Positions 1 to 9,297 are shown, counted from the first letter of the stretch. The stretch is 37,037 bases of DNA from Calothrix sp. HK-06 (GCF_001904745.1 NZ_MRCD01000013.1:1-37037), one strand, 5' to 3'. Made by a program: numbers and translations. The notes: generated by a model not told the origin, from the letters alone.

Positions 1-186
1 TGCGTTTTGGTGGGATTATGCAAACGATAGAAAAATCCCTATATTATAGGTTCTGCTTATCGGTTGAGAAATTAAAGGTACAAATGATGTATTTAGTTCT
101 AATATAAACCTCTATTTCATACAGTTGAAACTGTTATTAACTGCTGAGTTTAGTTATTTTATTGATATATTTTATTTCGAGATGTT

Positions 187-2424
187 ATGGATAATCAGAA
201 GGCACCTCCATTAGCTGCATTACAGGTTATACAAACTGCAATTACTGTGTTGGCAGGATTTGCGGGTGTTGATTTAAGTGGGAGATTTACTGTATCACTG
301 GATGATGCGGCTAGTAAAGCGCTTGCGATGTTGTGGGAAGATACACAACCTGGTGTGTTGCGACTGTTGTTTGACTCAGTAAATTTGTCTAAAACACTTA
401 AACAGGAGCATTACTGGCACCCGCAATTTATTGCTTCGGAGTCTCCTGTTGTTAGTTATCCACAGAAGAATCACCCTGTTAAGAGTGATTTTGATGCTTT
501 GAAGCAATCTATTTTTACAACTCTCAATAATCTTGATGATAGCGACTGGGGCAATTTGTCGCTGTTGATGTTGATTTTAGAAAAATATGGTTCGTTTATT
601 AGTTACGGTGCCGACAATGTTGCACTTTTTGATATTGCAAAAAGCACTGCTGCTGTAGCTGCGGCGTTAACTAGCAACACAAGTGAATTTAGTTTAGTGG
701 CTGGGGATTTATCGGGAATTCAAGATTTTATCTATACTATATCTTCTGACGGCGCCCTCAAATCGCTACGTGCGCGCAGTTTTTACTTGGAATTAGTTAC
801 AGAAGAGGTTGTACAGCAGCTTTTATTAAAGTTGAATTTACCACGTTGCAATGTTATCTATGCTGGTGGTGGTAATTTATATATATTGGCACCTGGGATA
901 AATGGAATAGGTAAGCAAGTTGAGGAGTTACGCGCGCAATTTAATATTTGGTTAGAGAAAGCTTTTCAAGGTAAGGTGTTTCTGGCTCTTGATTGTTTGA
1001 ATTTTAATAAGGAAGATATTAAAACAACAAAGTTCGCTGACTATTGGTCAGAAATTATTGCTCAAAAGTTAGCCAAGCAAAAAGCACGCAAGTTTTCTAA
1101 TCAAATCTATGATTTTATTAAACAACGTCCAAGCCATGAACCTTGCCGAGTTTGTCATCGTGATGATGTAAAGCCCGATAAATTACAGCCACTTAATGAG
1201 CCTGATTCTGCACTTGCTTGTGGGACATGTCGTAGAATGTATAGATTAGGGGCACAACTTTTGCGAGTTGATGCTATCGTGCGTTCTACGGAACGAGATT
1301 ATATTCCTAAGTCTGGTGTTGAAAAATTAATATTAAGGTTGCCGAAGCAAACTGTTTACTATCATTTGTTTGCAAATAAAGATGATTTAGGGGATATACA
1401 AGATTCTGAAACTGTATTTTTGGTAAATAACTGGGAAGTTGAGCAATATCGGCATAGTAATTGTGTATTGATGTTGTTGGGTAATTATGCTGCTTCGAGT
1501 CAAGAAGAGGTTGGTTCGACTATGCGCGCGAATGAGATGGTAGAAAAAGCCAAGGGTATACCAAGAGTTGGTTATTTGCGGATGGATGTGGATAGGTTAG
1601 GGAGAATTTTTGCTGAAGGGTTGGGAAGTCAAAAAACTCTGCCTCGTATTGCTGGGTTATCGCGACAGATGAGTTATTTTTTCAAGGTTTATCTAAATAG
1701 CTTGGCAGCAGATAGAACTAATAATGTCCCACAGGAAATTAAACAGCTAACACCATTAGATAAACGCTTGAATTTAGTCTTTATTTATGCTGGAGGTGAT
1801 GATTTGTTTGTCAGCGGCGCCTGGAATCAGGTAGTTGAGTTTGCATTTGATGTATATCAGTGTTTTCGCATCTATACTGGGTATAATTCTGATGTGACGC
1901 TTTCAGGTGGAATTAGTATTAGTGATATTAAATTTCCTCTTTATCAAGCAGCAAGTGAGTCGGGGGAAGCGGAGGAAAAAGCTAAAGGTAATGGTAAAGA
2001 TAGTTTAGGATTGTTTGGGCAAGTATTTAAATGGAATGAATGGTTGGGTATAGAAAGCGATATTGATACAGAGGCTATCACATATCTGGCGCCTTTAGGT
2101 AAACCAAATTTACTAGGTGTTCTTCCTTTTGTGGAAAGATTGACTAGTCAAAATATTGGTATTAATTATTCGCGTAACTTCGTGCGAAATCTCTTGACTA
2201 CTGCCCAAGTCCAAGAAGAAGCTCTCAAGAAGTTTGAGGATAAAAAATCAAGTGAGGCAATGGGTACTCGTTATTACCTGCATCTTCCAAAAATTGCTTA
2301 CACTTTAACAAGATTGCCGAAAGATGCACTCCAAGATGTTGATTTTAGAACATCTTTAAAAAGCCCGTATAATGCACCTTATTTTCGTGCTATAGCAACT
2401 TGGATTGAATTACTTAACCGCTAG
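187..2424 (+). CDS. cas10: Type III-A Cas10/Csm1, cyclase motif intact, HD motif absent
   Basis: Large subunit of the Csm interference complex. On target-RNA binding, the palm domain of this family makes cyclic oligoadenylates from ATP. Seen in the 745 aa: a degenerate first palm with AGGGN (226-230), a zinc-finger pair C320/C323 and C345/C348, and an intact second palm with GGDD (536-539). The segment FDIAKSTAAVAAAL (148-161) aligns with the second half of the HD domain, where related Csm1 proteins have an Asp-His pair; here it is Asp-Ile. No HDIGK-type motif is visible near the N-terminus. The DNase activity is therefore probably missing while signalling is kept (inference). First gene of a tight operon, with csm2 starting 16 bp downstream. 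The 186 bp upstream hold no gene I recognise and presumably the promoter. Confidence 0.95.
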   Translation: MDNQKAPPLAALQVIQTAITVLAGFAGVDLSGRFTVSLDDAASKALAMLWEDTQPGVLRLLFDSVNLSKTLKQEHYWHPQFIASESPVVSYPQKNHPVKSDFDALKQSIFTTLNNLDDSDWGNLSLLMLILEKYGSFISYGADNVALFDIAKSTAAVAAALTSNTSEFSLVAGDLSGIQDFIYTISSDGALKSLRARSFYLELVTEEVVQQLLLKLNLPRCNVIYAGGGNLYILAPGINGIGKQVEELRAQFNIWLEKAFQGKVFLALDCLNFNKEDIKTTKFADYWSEIIAQKLAKQKARKFSNQIYDFIKQRPSHEPCRVCHRDDVKPDKLQPLNEPDSALACGTCRRMYRLGAQLLRVDAIVRSTERDYIPKSGVEKLILRLPKQTVYYHLFANKDDLGDIQDSETVFLVNNWEVEQYRHSNCVLMLLGNYAASSQEEVGSTMRANEMVEKAKGIPRVGYLRMDVDRLGRIFAEGLGSQKTLPRIAGLSRQMSYFFKVYLNSLAADRTNNVPQEIKQLTPLDKRLNLVFIYAGGDDLFVSGAWNQVVEFAFDVYQCFRIYTGYNSDVTLSGGISISDIKFPLYQAASESGEAEEKAKGNGKDSLGLFGQVFKWNEWLGIESDIDTEAITYLAPLGKPNLLGVLPFVERLTSQNIGINYSRNFVRNLLTTAQVQEEALKKFEDKKSSEAMGTRYYLHLPKIAYTLTRLPKDALQDVDFRTSLKSPYNAPYFRAIATWIELLNR

Positions 2425-2440
2425 CTAAATAAATATAATT

Positions 2441-2920
2441 ATGACACAGGCAAATAAACCCAATACTCGTACTCAACAAGGACAGCGTGAGTTAACAACT
2501 AATACCGCTAAACCTAATCAATCTGAAAATATAGTCACAACTATCATCAATACTATTAATGGTTTGTCCGGTGGGTTACAAACTTATCCAATTCGCGAGT
2601 TGGTTCAACACGCTGAGAAATTTGGCCCTCACCTTAAACGAGAACGCTTGGAAACGAATCAAGTTCGCAAGTTCTTAGATGCGATTAATCGTTTAAAAGC
2701 TGTACTTGCTGATACGGGTGACTTTTCTAAGATTGAAACTGAAGTAGTACTGCTCAAACCTAAGTTAGCATATGCTGCCGCGCGACAAAAAGCCGCAAAA
2801 CCCTTGGGCGATGTTATGTCGGTTGCTATCGATAAGGTTCGCAGTAAAGAAGATTTTCAACGCTTAGTACAGTTTATCGAATCAATTATTGCTTATCACA
2901 AAGCTGAAGGTGGAAAATAA
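2441..2920 (+). CDS. csm2: Csm2, small subunit of type III-A complex
   Basis: A 159-aa, mostly helical protein in the csm2 position between cas10 and csm3. The first ~30 residues are polar and Asn/Thr/Gln-rich and probably disordered. The rest has the helical-bundle character of Csm2, including a segment around GPHLKRERLETNQVRKFLDA that resembles the family core. In known complexes several Csm2 copies stack along the crRNA-target duplex inside the Csm3 filament. It starts 16 bp after cas10 and ends 2 bp before csm3, so it is almost certainly co-transcribed. The assignment rests on size, the core motif and operon position. Confidence 0.88.
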   Translation: MTQANKPNTRTQQGQRELTTNTAKPNQSENIVTTIINTINGLSGGLQTYPIRELVQHAEKFGPHLKRERLETNQVRKFLDAINRLKAVLADTGDFSKIETEVVLLKPKLAYAAARQKAAKPLGDVMSVAIDKVRSKEDFQRLVQFIESIIAYHKAEGGK

Positions 2921-2922
2921 TT

Positions 2923-3897
2923 ATGTTACAGACAGAACAAAAACCTTTACTTGGTAAATTTAGTTTCAAAAGCCATCTTTTAGTCGAAACTGGACTACAT
3001 ATTGGTGGTGGTGGTGAAAATTTGGATATTGGTGGACTTGATAAACCTGTCATTCGTGACCCTTTAACTAAATATCCTTATTTGCCAGGTTCTTCTATCA
3101 AAGGAAAATTACGTTCAATTTTAGAAAGACTGCTCAAAAAACCTCTCAACCGCACGGGTGGAAGCGGTACTTATCGTTATGAAAGCGATGATTTAGAAAA
3201 TGGTTTTACAGAAATTCAACCAGAACAATTTGTTGCTTACGAAGGCGCCCGTACTTGTCAAATCAGCCGTTTATTCGGTTCAACTGGTGGCTCTAAGTTT
3301 TGGATGCCTATTGATATAGCTAGACGCGAAAACTTATTTGACCCAGACAACCCTACTCCCAAAACTATTCAAGGTCAATCATGCGTGAAAATACCTCGTG
3401 GACGTAACTGTGCAGCGCGCTTACTTGTGCGTGATTCTCATTTACAACCAGACTCGGCGCAAAAACTCAAAGATGTTGATACTGGGTTATATATGACCGA
3501 GTGGAAATTTGAAAACGGTATTGACAGAGTTACCGCAGCTGCTAACCCAAGACAATTAGAACGAGTTCCCGCAGGCGCCTTATTTAATTTTGAAATAGTG
3601 TACACTGTAGAAAACCGTGACCAAGCAATTGAAGATTTACAAAACATTGCAATTGCCCTCGCTATTTTAGAAGACGATGCGCTTGGTGGACATGGTTCTA
3701 GAGGTTATGGCAAAGTCAAATTCCAAAATTTTGAATTTACTTACCGCAGTTTAGAGTATTACCGTCAGATAACTAACACCCCTCCCGGTGCATCTGGGTT
3801 GCCACCTTTCGCACCAGTTGAAAATATCCAAGCATTATTAGACAACTTTAACAGCTTACGCGAAAACATTGAACGTCGTTTGCCTCCTGCGAATTAA
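2923..3897 (+). CDS. csm3: Csm3, RAMP backbone subunit and target-RNA nuclease
   Basis: A 324-aa RAMP (Cas7-group) protein that should form the backbone of the Csm complex and cut target RNA at 6-nt intervals. The motif IGGLDKPVIRDPLTKYPYLP is the Csm3 signature, followed by PGSSIKGKLRS, the crRNA-contacting region. Asp40 in GGLD aligns with the catalytic Asp of characterised Csm3 (Asp33 in Streptococcus thermophilus), so RNase activity should be intact. A glycine-rich segment (LGGHGSRGYGKV) near residue 262 is typical of RAMPs. It is longer than the ~220-aa model Csm3; the extra sequence lies after the core and at the Pro-rich C-terminus. It sits 2 bp after csm2 and 5 bp before csm4. Confidence 0.95.
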   Translation: MLQTEQKPLLGKFSFKSHLLVETGLHIGGGGENLDIGGLDKPVIRDPLTKYPYLPGSSIKGKLRSILERLLKKPLNRTGGSGTYRYESDDLENGFTEIQPEQFVAYEGARTCQISRLFGSTGGSKFWMPIDIARRENLFDPDNPTPKTIQGQSCVKIPRGRNCAARLLVRDSHLQPDSAQKLKDVDTGLYMTEWKFENGIDRVTAAANPRQLERVPAGALFNFEIVYTVENRDQAIEDLQNIAIALAILEDDALGGHGSRGYGKVKFQNFEFTYRSLEYYRQITNTPPGASGLPPFAPVENIQALLDNFNSLRENIERRLPPAN

Positions 3898-3902
3898 ATA
3901 TA

Positions 3903-4961
3903 ATGAGTAACTGGAAACTAATCAAGTTAGATTTTGAACGCTCCCCCGCTCATTTTGGCGAATTGGGTATTGGAATGGAAGAAACTAGCGAACGAGTTTA
4001 TTCTGATACTTTATTTAGCGCTTTGATGACTACTTGGGCAAAAATGTACGGTAAAGACAGCATTGAAATGTTATTACGGCGTTTCTTGGACAAATCTCCA
4101 CCCGCGCGCATCAGTTCGACTTTTATTTACCAGCAACATCCAGAAGGTACAACTTACTATTTACCTCGTCCTTTAGGATTTCCAATAAACTATCCTGTTG
4201 GTGATGATTTAGAGTTTTTTAAAACTTATAAAAAACTTAGCTTTTTACCATTAAAGGTATGGCAACGCTGGTATCAGCAAAGCGGTTTTAGTGGTGCCGA
4301 TGCTCAAGAGTTAATTGAGCGTACCGAAACAAAAGACTCAAAAGGGAATTTGGCTTTAGCTAAAACATTTGACTACAAAAAAACACATTACATTGAAAGA
4401 CACCCAAAAATTGCTGTAGATAGAGTCACTCAAGCAACTAACTTTTATCATACTGGTTATGTACAGTTTGAGTCAGAAACAAATCGCAGTGGTTTGTACT
4501 TCTTACTTAATTTGACTTCGGAAGATAAACGACTTGAAAATGAACTTCATGCTTGTTTACATCTACTTGGAGAAGAAGGATTAGGTGGAGAACGTTCAAG
4601 CGGCGTCGGCAGGTTTAAAGTTGACTGGCAACCACTACCATCTGAATGGAAACCAGTTGTAAATTATACAAGCAGTAAGCACCACTGTTTAATGAGCTTG
4701 TTTTGGGATGATGATAAATCAAAGCTGGCAGAGTTAATCGCAGAAGACAGTGCTTACCAAATTCGAGAGCGTGGGGGGTGGATATCCTCATTCTCAGGAG
4801 AACAACTGCGGCGCCAGTTTATCCGCATGTTTGTTGAAGGTTCAGTATTAAGCGCGGAACCTCAAGGGAAACTTGCTGATGTAACGCCAAGCTTATTCAA
4901 AAAACACCGAATTTACCGCAGTGGAATTGGGCTAAGTATACCAATTAAAGTAGGGGGATAA
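3903..4961 (+). CDS. csm4: Csm4, RAMP subunit capping the crRNA 5' tag
   Basis: A 352-aa RAMP (Cas5-group) protein. In type III-A complexes Csm4 pairs with Cas10 and holds the 5' tag of the crRNA. The N-terminus (SPAHFGELGIGMEETSERVY, then SDTLFSALMTTW) is diagnostic for Csm4, and a glycine-rich loop (GEEGLGGERSSGVGRF) lies near residues 222-237. The gene sits tightly between csm3 (5 bp) and csm5 (7 bp) with no sign of disruption. Family-level assignment is firm; no catalytic role is expected. Confidence 0.94.
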   Translation: MSNWKLIKLDFERSPAHFGELGIGMEETSERVYSDTLFSALMTTWAKMYGKDSIEMLLRRFLDKSPPARISSTFIYQQHPEGTTYYLPRPLGFPINYPVGDDLEFFKTYKKLSFLPLKVWQRWYQQSGFSGADAQELIERTETKDSKGNLALAKTFDYKKTHYIERHPKIAVDRVTQATNFYHTGYVQFESETNRSGLYFLLNLTSEDKRLENELHACLHLLGEEGLGGERSSGVGRFKVDWQPLPSEWKPVVNYTSSKHHCLMSLFWDDDKSKLAELIAEDSAYQIRERGGWISSFSGEQLRRQFIRMFVEGSVLSAEPQGKLADVTPSLFKKHRIYRSGIGLSIPIKVGG

Positions 4962-4968
4962 TATATAT

Positions 4969-6234
4969 ATGTCGTCACTTGCTGTTCAAAAACCGAAAGT
5001 TTATGAATCAAAGCGGGTAATATTAACAAGTCCCTTAGTGCGTATTGGTTCATCAGTATCGCAATTAAACCCGTTTGAATACGTACAAACTGCGGCAAAA
5101 GTTTATCTCCCAGACCAAGAATTATTAGCAAAAGCGCTATTACAGCAAGGAGGTAGATTTTTTAACGACTACATTCAAGCTATTGACGAACGTGGAAATA
5201 TCGAACGCTTGCTTAGAAACGCACTCGGTGATGACTGGACAAATGCCACATGTAATAATCAACTTATTTTTCCCAAAATAGGTATCAGTCAAAAACTGAC
5301 CGACGAAACAATTACCGATTTGCGCCCCATGATTCGCAATGGTATGGGACAATTATATATTCCCGGTTCTTCGATAAAAGGCGCCATTAGAACAGCCATT
5401 GCTTATCATTTACTCAAAAATCCACAACGCTACCAAGTTCCTGAAACCAAGCGAGTTAGCGAAATTGAAACAAAACTGCGAGCGAAACTTGGTGAACTTA
5501 GTAACAAGCATCAACAAAAATTTGTAGATGATGACTTGTTCATGGATAGCTTGTTTACAGAATATGAATTAACCTACCAATCTAAAAGCTACTCTGGCAA
5601 AAGTCAAAACACCGACTTTTTACGCTGTCTCAAAGTTAGTGACTCTAAACCATTGATTGAAAAACGAGTCAAAACTCCTAATGGTCAAAGACCAGTTAAT
5701 CAAGCAATTGCTGCTGAAGTTATAATATCAAGCAGATACGATAACTATTTAGCTAAATTTAAAGCATCAATCTACGCTGAGATGGTGCGCTTTGTTCAAA
5801 CAGAATTTACTTTGACCCTTGATACAGAAATGCTGTCTTGGTTCAAACATAATCAAGGTATGAAATTACCGTTTCAAAATCTAGAAGAATTACTACAAAT
5901 TTGTCAGGAATTTACTCAAGAACAATGGGACTATGAACATGATTATTGGGATGCAATAGAAAATAATCCAAGAGCATCAGGAAAAAATTTAAACTTTAAT
6001 TACATTCGTGATTTCTATAAACCAGAAACTTGTCCATATACATTACGCTTAGGTTGGGGAAGCGGAATGACAGGTACTACCGTTGGTTTATGTTTTAATG
6101 ACGAACTTAGAGCAGAACTGCGCGATATTTGTGGTATTAAAGCACCTGGTTTTGAGGCGCCGAAATCACGACGAACTATAGTTAGTCAAAGCGGTGAAAT
6201 GAAATTTGTACCAGGATGGGTTAAATTTAAATAA
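4969..6234 (+). CDS. csm5: Csm5, RAMP subunit at the crRNA 3' end
   Basis: A 421-aa RAMP protein, the head subunit of the Csm complex and needed for crRNA 3' maturation in studied systems. The N-terminal strand contains SPLVRIGSSVSQLNPFEYV. The central segment RNGMGQLYIPGSSIKGAIRT is the Csm5 signature and parallels the PGSS-KGK motif of Csm3. The C-terminal third carries a Gly-rich segment (LRLGWGSGMTGTTVG). It is the fifth gene of the operon: 7 bp after csm4 and 31 bp before cas6. All expected subunits of a III-A complex are thus present and intact. Confidence 0.94.
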   Translation: MSSLAVQKPKVYESKRVILTSPLVRIGSSVSQLNPFEYVQTAAKVYLPDQELLAKALLQQGGRFFNDYIQAIDERGNIERLLRNALGDDWTNATCNNQLIFPKIGISQKLTDETITDLRPMIRNGMGQLYIPGSSIKGAIRTAIAYHLLKNPQRYQVPETKRVSEIETKLRAKLGELSNKHQQKFVDDDLFMDSLFTEYELTYQSKSYSGKSQNTDFLRCLKVSDSKPLIEKRVKTPNGQRPVNQAIAAEVIISSRYDNYLAKFKASIYAEMVRFVQTEFTLTLDTEMLSWFKHNQGMKLPFQNLEELLQICQEFTQEQWDYEHDYWDAIENNPRASGKNLNFNYIRDFYKPETCPYTLRLGWGSGMTGTTVGLCFNDELRAELRDICGIKAPGFEAPKSRRTIVSQSGEMKFVPGWVKFK

Positions 6235-6265
6235 TAACATAAACTATTATATAGTATAAACACCA

Positions 6266-7039
6266 ATGTTAATTCAAAGCACTTGGACAATAACTGTTTC
6301 TACGCCAACAACTTTACCTCGTTCATATAATCTGGAACTGGTAAAACAACTACATCAACAAATGAATTTAGAAATAGGCACCGAAACTATCCCATCAACC
6401 TCATATTCAGGAATAATCGGTTCACAAACACACAGCAAAGACTTTATCACATTCCAGCCAGAAGAATTTTATCAGCTTTCATTATGTGGACTACAAGAAA
6501 CATCCTCTAAAGCCATATCTATACTTGACTTGAACCAAACACTCGAATTATTAGGCGCCTGCTTTAACGTCATCAACCGTGATGATACAATTACCAGCTA
6601 TGAAGAACTATATACAAATTTAGTAGCTAACGAACCCGAAGTAACCAAACAATTCCATCTCAAATTTCTAACCCCTACAGCATTCTCGCATGGTAAAACA
6701 AACTTACCCTTACCTTTTCCCGCATTAATGTTTCGTAGCTGGTTAGAGCGGTGGAACAACTTCGCACCAGTTTTCTTAGGAAGCGATGATTTAATAGCAT
6801 ACCTAAGCAATGCCATCATCCTCAGAAATCATAAAATTCAAACCCGCAGTTGGCAACTACATCGAAATTGTATCAATGGGTTTATTGGTGATACCACCCT
6901 TCAAGTATTTAACCACACTGAACCCTTACTTGCTAATGTTGCCAACTTACTAGTTCACTACGCGCGGTTCACAGGAACAGGTATGAAAACCCGTTTAGGA
7001 ATGGGATGTACATCAATACTACAAAAGGAGCTTAAATAA
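6266..7039 (+). CDS. cas6: Cas6 crRNA-processing endoribonuclease (type III-linked copy)
   Basis: A 257-aa Cas6-family ribonuclease that cuts pre-crRNA within each repeat and leaves an 8-nt 5' tag. The C-terminal ferredoxin-like fold carries FLTPTAF near residue 135 and the glycine-rich loop GTGMKTRLGMG just before the C-terminus, both typical of Cas6. It lies in the csm operon, 31 bp after csm5 and 2 bp before the CARF-HEPN gene. A second Cas6 at 18302-19309 shares the same motifs (FLTPTSF, GVGRKTTMGMG) but has a longer N-terminus. No array lies directly beside this operon; the nearest is at 12.5 kb, so this enzyme may serve those repeats. Confidence 0.9.
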   Translation: MLIQSTWTITVSTPTTLPRSYNLELVKQLHQQMNLEIGTETIPSTSYSGIIGSQTHSKDFITFQPEEFYQLSLCGLQETSSKAISILDLNQTLELLGACFNVINRDDTITSYEELYTNLVANEPEVTKQFHLKFLTPTAFSHGKTNLPLPFPALMFRSWLERWNNFAPVFLGSDDLIAYLSNAIILRNHKIQTRSWQLHRNCINGFIGDTTLQVFNHTEPLLANVANLLVHYARFTGTGMKTRLGMGCTSILQKELK

Positions 7040-7041
7040 AT

Positions 7042-8301
7042 ATGGCTAAGATTTTAATTTCTCCAATTGGTCTAGGTGGAAGATTTAAAAATAAAGACAA
7101 CTACGATAGAGAATATCAAGACACTTGCTATAAAATAGATGACAAGTCATATCCATCCAGCAGATTTATGGCTTCTGTCCTCTACAAGCATCTCAATTTA
7201 GATGGGATTGTATTTATTGGAACAGTTAAGTCAATGTGGGAAGAAGTGTATCGCTTTTTCTGCGAAGACAATAATCAAAAATTCAATGAAGAATATTGGC
7301 TTGAACTGGCAACGCAAATAGATAGTTTAAATTATAATAGTGGCTTGGAGAAGCTCGACTTATCTAAAATTCAACAAGTTTTAGGGAATAGATCAGAATG
7401 TATATTGATAAAGTATGGACTTAACCAAAACGAATTGTGGGACAACTTTGATAGAATTATTCAAATAGTTGACTCACTACAACAGGGAGACAAATTATAT
7501 ATAGATATAACTCACTCATTTCGTTCCCTATCACTATTTCTCTTCTTGACTCTCATTTTTATCAACGATTTAGCATCAGAAAAAGAAATTGAAGTTGCAG
7601 GTGTTTACTACGGAATGCTTGATGTAACAAGAGAATTAGGGCATACACCTGTTGTAGATTTAAAATCGTTATTCGACATGACATCTTGGGTTAAAGGAGC
7701 ATACAGTCTTAAAACATATGGAGATGGATATCTAATTGCAGAATTACTTAAACACGAAGGAGAAGAACAGCTAGCAAATCAAATTGAAAAATTATCCGAA
7801 GCTGTTAATATTAACTATGTAGATGCGATAAAGCAGAGAAGTTCTACGTTAAAAAGTAGTCTTCAAAAAGAAGTATTGAATACCCCATTTAGATATTTAC
7901 GGCAAAAATTAGTTAATTTTGTTGATAAATTCGCACGTTCATCAAATAAAGATGAGTCACAATTTCAATTAGAGCTTGCTGAGTGGTATTTTCAAAATAA
8001 GCGTTATGCAACTGGTTATATTACTCTTACAGAAGCTATAATTACCTATGTTTGCGAAATTCATAATATAGATATTAGAGATGAATCTAATAGAAATTCG
8101 ATGAAAACGCTTTTGCATTCATCCGAAAACAAAAATAGTGCTTTAGCTCAAATTTATTTCAAAGTTAATCCGATTCGTCTTAGTATTGCTCATGCACTTC
8201 TAGAAAGAGATAATAGAACACAAAGTGATGATAATGCTATCAAAAATGCTAAATTATATTTACAGGAAATTAAAAGAATATTTAGAACAAAAAAACTATA
8301 G
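7042..8301 (+). CDS. CARF-HEPN ribonuclease, Csx1/TM1812 (DxTHG) family
   Basis: A 419-aa accessory nuclease of type III systems. The N-terminal Rossmann-like CARF domain begins ISPIGLGGRFKN and contains DITHSFRSLSLFLFL (155-169), the DxTHG-type motif of the TM1812/Csx2 group. The C-terminal region carries R379-x4-H384 (RLSIAH), the catalytic signature of HEPN RNases. Proteins of this design bind cyclic oligoadenylate from Cas10 and then cut RNA without sequence specificity. It starts 2 bp after cas6, so it is expressed with the complex that would make its activator. Both the sensing and catalytic motifs look intact. The exact ligand size (cA4 or cA6) cannot be read from the sequence. Confidence 0.9.
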   Translation: MAKILISPIGLGGRFKNKDNYDREYQDTCYKIDDKSYPSSRFMASVLYKHLNLDGIVFIGTVKSMWEEVYRFFCEDNNQKFNEEYWLELATQIDSLNYNSGLEKLDLSKIQQVLGNRSECILIKYGLNQNELWDNFDRIIQIVDSLQQGDKLYIDITHSFRSLSLFLFLTLIFINDLASEKEIEVAGVYYGMLDVTRELGHTPVVDLKSLFDMTSWVKGAYSLKTYGDGYLIAELLKHEGEEQLANQIEKLSEAVNINYVDAIKQRSSTLKSSLQKEVLNTPFRYLRQKLVNFVDKFARSSNKDESQFQLELAEWYFQNKRYATGYITLTEAIITYVCEIHNIDIRDESNRNSMKTLLHSSENKNSALAQIYFKVNPIRLSIAHALLERDNRTQSDDNAIKNAKLYLQEIKRIFRTKKL

Positions 8302-8335
8302 CAATTTGCTCATCATTTGTAAAATCCGCTCTTTG

Positions 8336-8363
8336 GTAGAGACGCGATAAGGAGCGTCTCTAC
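8336..8363. repeat. Perfect 10-bp inverted repeat (GTAGAGACGC family)
   Basis: GTAGAGACGC and GCGTCTCTAC flank an 8-nt loop in the gap between the CARF-HEPN and CARF genes. The same GAGACGCGAT-type palindrome recurs at 13660-13681. It is a dispersed cyanobacterial-style repeat that could also act as a transcript-end hairpin; it lacks a T-tract. Confidence 0.8.
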
Positions 8364-8414
8364 ATTTATGCATTTCTTATCCACACGTGATGTCACTATT
8401 TAATGCAATTTACC

Positions 8415-8921
8415 ATGTCTAAAATCCTTCTTGTTACCATTGGTGGTTCTTTCCAACCTATTGTTACTGCAATACGCAGTTTACAACCAGACCGTGTAAT
8501 ATTTATTGCTTCGGATGGCGATAAGGGTAGTAAGTCCCAAGTTATCGGCGCCGATACCCCCTGTGAAATAAGACGAGGCACCGAAGTAATTGAAAGATTA
8601 CCAAATATTCCTACCCAAGTAGAGTTAGGAGATAAATTTAAACCTGAGCGCGACCTGATTTTAATTCAAAATCCCGATGATTTAAAAGAATGCTATCTTG
8701 GCGCCACTCAATGTATTCGTAAATTACAGCAAAACCCAGATGTAGAAATTATCGCTGACTATACGGGTGGAACTAAAACCATGTCAGCAGCCTTAGTTTT
8801 AGCAGCACTTGATTGCAGTATTCCTCTTTATCTTACTGTTGCAGGCGCCAGAGAAAACCTGATTAAATTTGAACGTGGTGAATCTACGCAACAGGTAGAT
8901 ACAAACTTTCCGCGCGCTTAA
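8415..8921 (+). CDS. CARF-only protein, N-terminal part of a TIGR02710-like protein
   Basis: A CARF domain of about 168 aa with no effector domain. It begins MSKILLVTIGGSFQPIVTAI, has a conserved SKSQVIG segment and carries TGGTKTM (121-127 counted from an ATG at 8403), the ligand-loop motif of this CARF group. I prefer the ATG at 8415 because related proteins begin MSKIL; the ATG at 8403 would add four residues. Family members I know of continue for another 200 or more residues. This one ends soon after FERGEST, so it is either a C-terminal truncation or a stand-alone CARF that binds or degrades cyclic oligoadenylate (ring-nuclease-like). It lies about 110 bp after the CARF-HEPN gene. Confidence 0.85.
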   Translation: MSKILLVTIGGSFQPIVTAIRSLQPDRVIFIASDGDKGSKSQVIGADTPCEIRRGTEVIERLPNIPTQVELGDKFKPERDLILIQNPDDLKECYLGATQCIRKLQQNPDVEIIADYTGGTKTMSAALVLAALDCSIPLYLTVAGARENLIKFERGESTQQVDTNFPRA

Positions 8922-8982
8922 AGCTCAAACTTTAAGTTTATAGATATTGTGTTTTGTTTGCTTAAATGCTTACAAGTTGTAT

Positions 8983-9033
8983 AGGTTGGGTGTAGCGTAG
9001 CGTTCGCCTAGTGTACTGGAGGTAAAACCCAAT
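8983..9033. repeat. GGTTGGGTG...AAACCCAA dispersed repeat
   Basis: Begins AGGTTGGGTGTAGCG and ends AAAACCCAAT, giving an imperfect inverted repeat. A relative lies at 25999-26053. No protein is encoded. It looks like a small dispersed cyanobacterial palindromic element. Confidence 0.65.
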
Positions 9034-9111
9034 AAAATTATTGAAACAACTGTTTAGACAGGAAACAGCGCCTATAAGCTGGATAAGGGTATAAGATGGT
9101 ATGGCATATGA

Positions 9112-9297
9112 AGCAGAGTACAACACAGAAGTGATCCATATCGTATTTTGTATGCTTTCGACCCTCGTAGAGTAGCCGTACTCCTTTTAGGAGGATGCAA
9201 GGTAGGTAATGACCGTTGGTACGAAGAAAATGTGCCAACAGCAGATAACCTTTACGACGAACTTTTAAAAGAACTTAAAGAAGAAGGACTAATATGA
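9112..9297 (+). pseudogene. HigB/RelE-like (Gp49, DUF891) toxin remnant
   Basis: The open frame reads RILYAFDPRRVAVLLLGGCK, then VGNDRWYEENVPTADNLYDE and a Lys/Glu-rich end. This is the C-terminal half of phage Gp49-like (PF05973) HigB toxins. The frame is closed by TGA at 9109-9111, and the expected N-terminal ~50 residues are not found upstream in any frame I checked. The 3' end overlaps the antitoxin start (ATGA, 9294-9297), the normal arrangement of such operons. The toxin appears inactivated while its antitoxin survives. Confidence 0.75.

Noticed and set aside
187-8921. Type III-B or III-D assignment
   Set aside because: Csm2 and Csm5 signatures and the gene order cas10-csm2-csm3-csm4-csm5 fit III-A; no Cmr1/Cmr6 or Csx10-type gene is seen.
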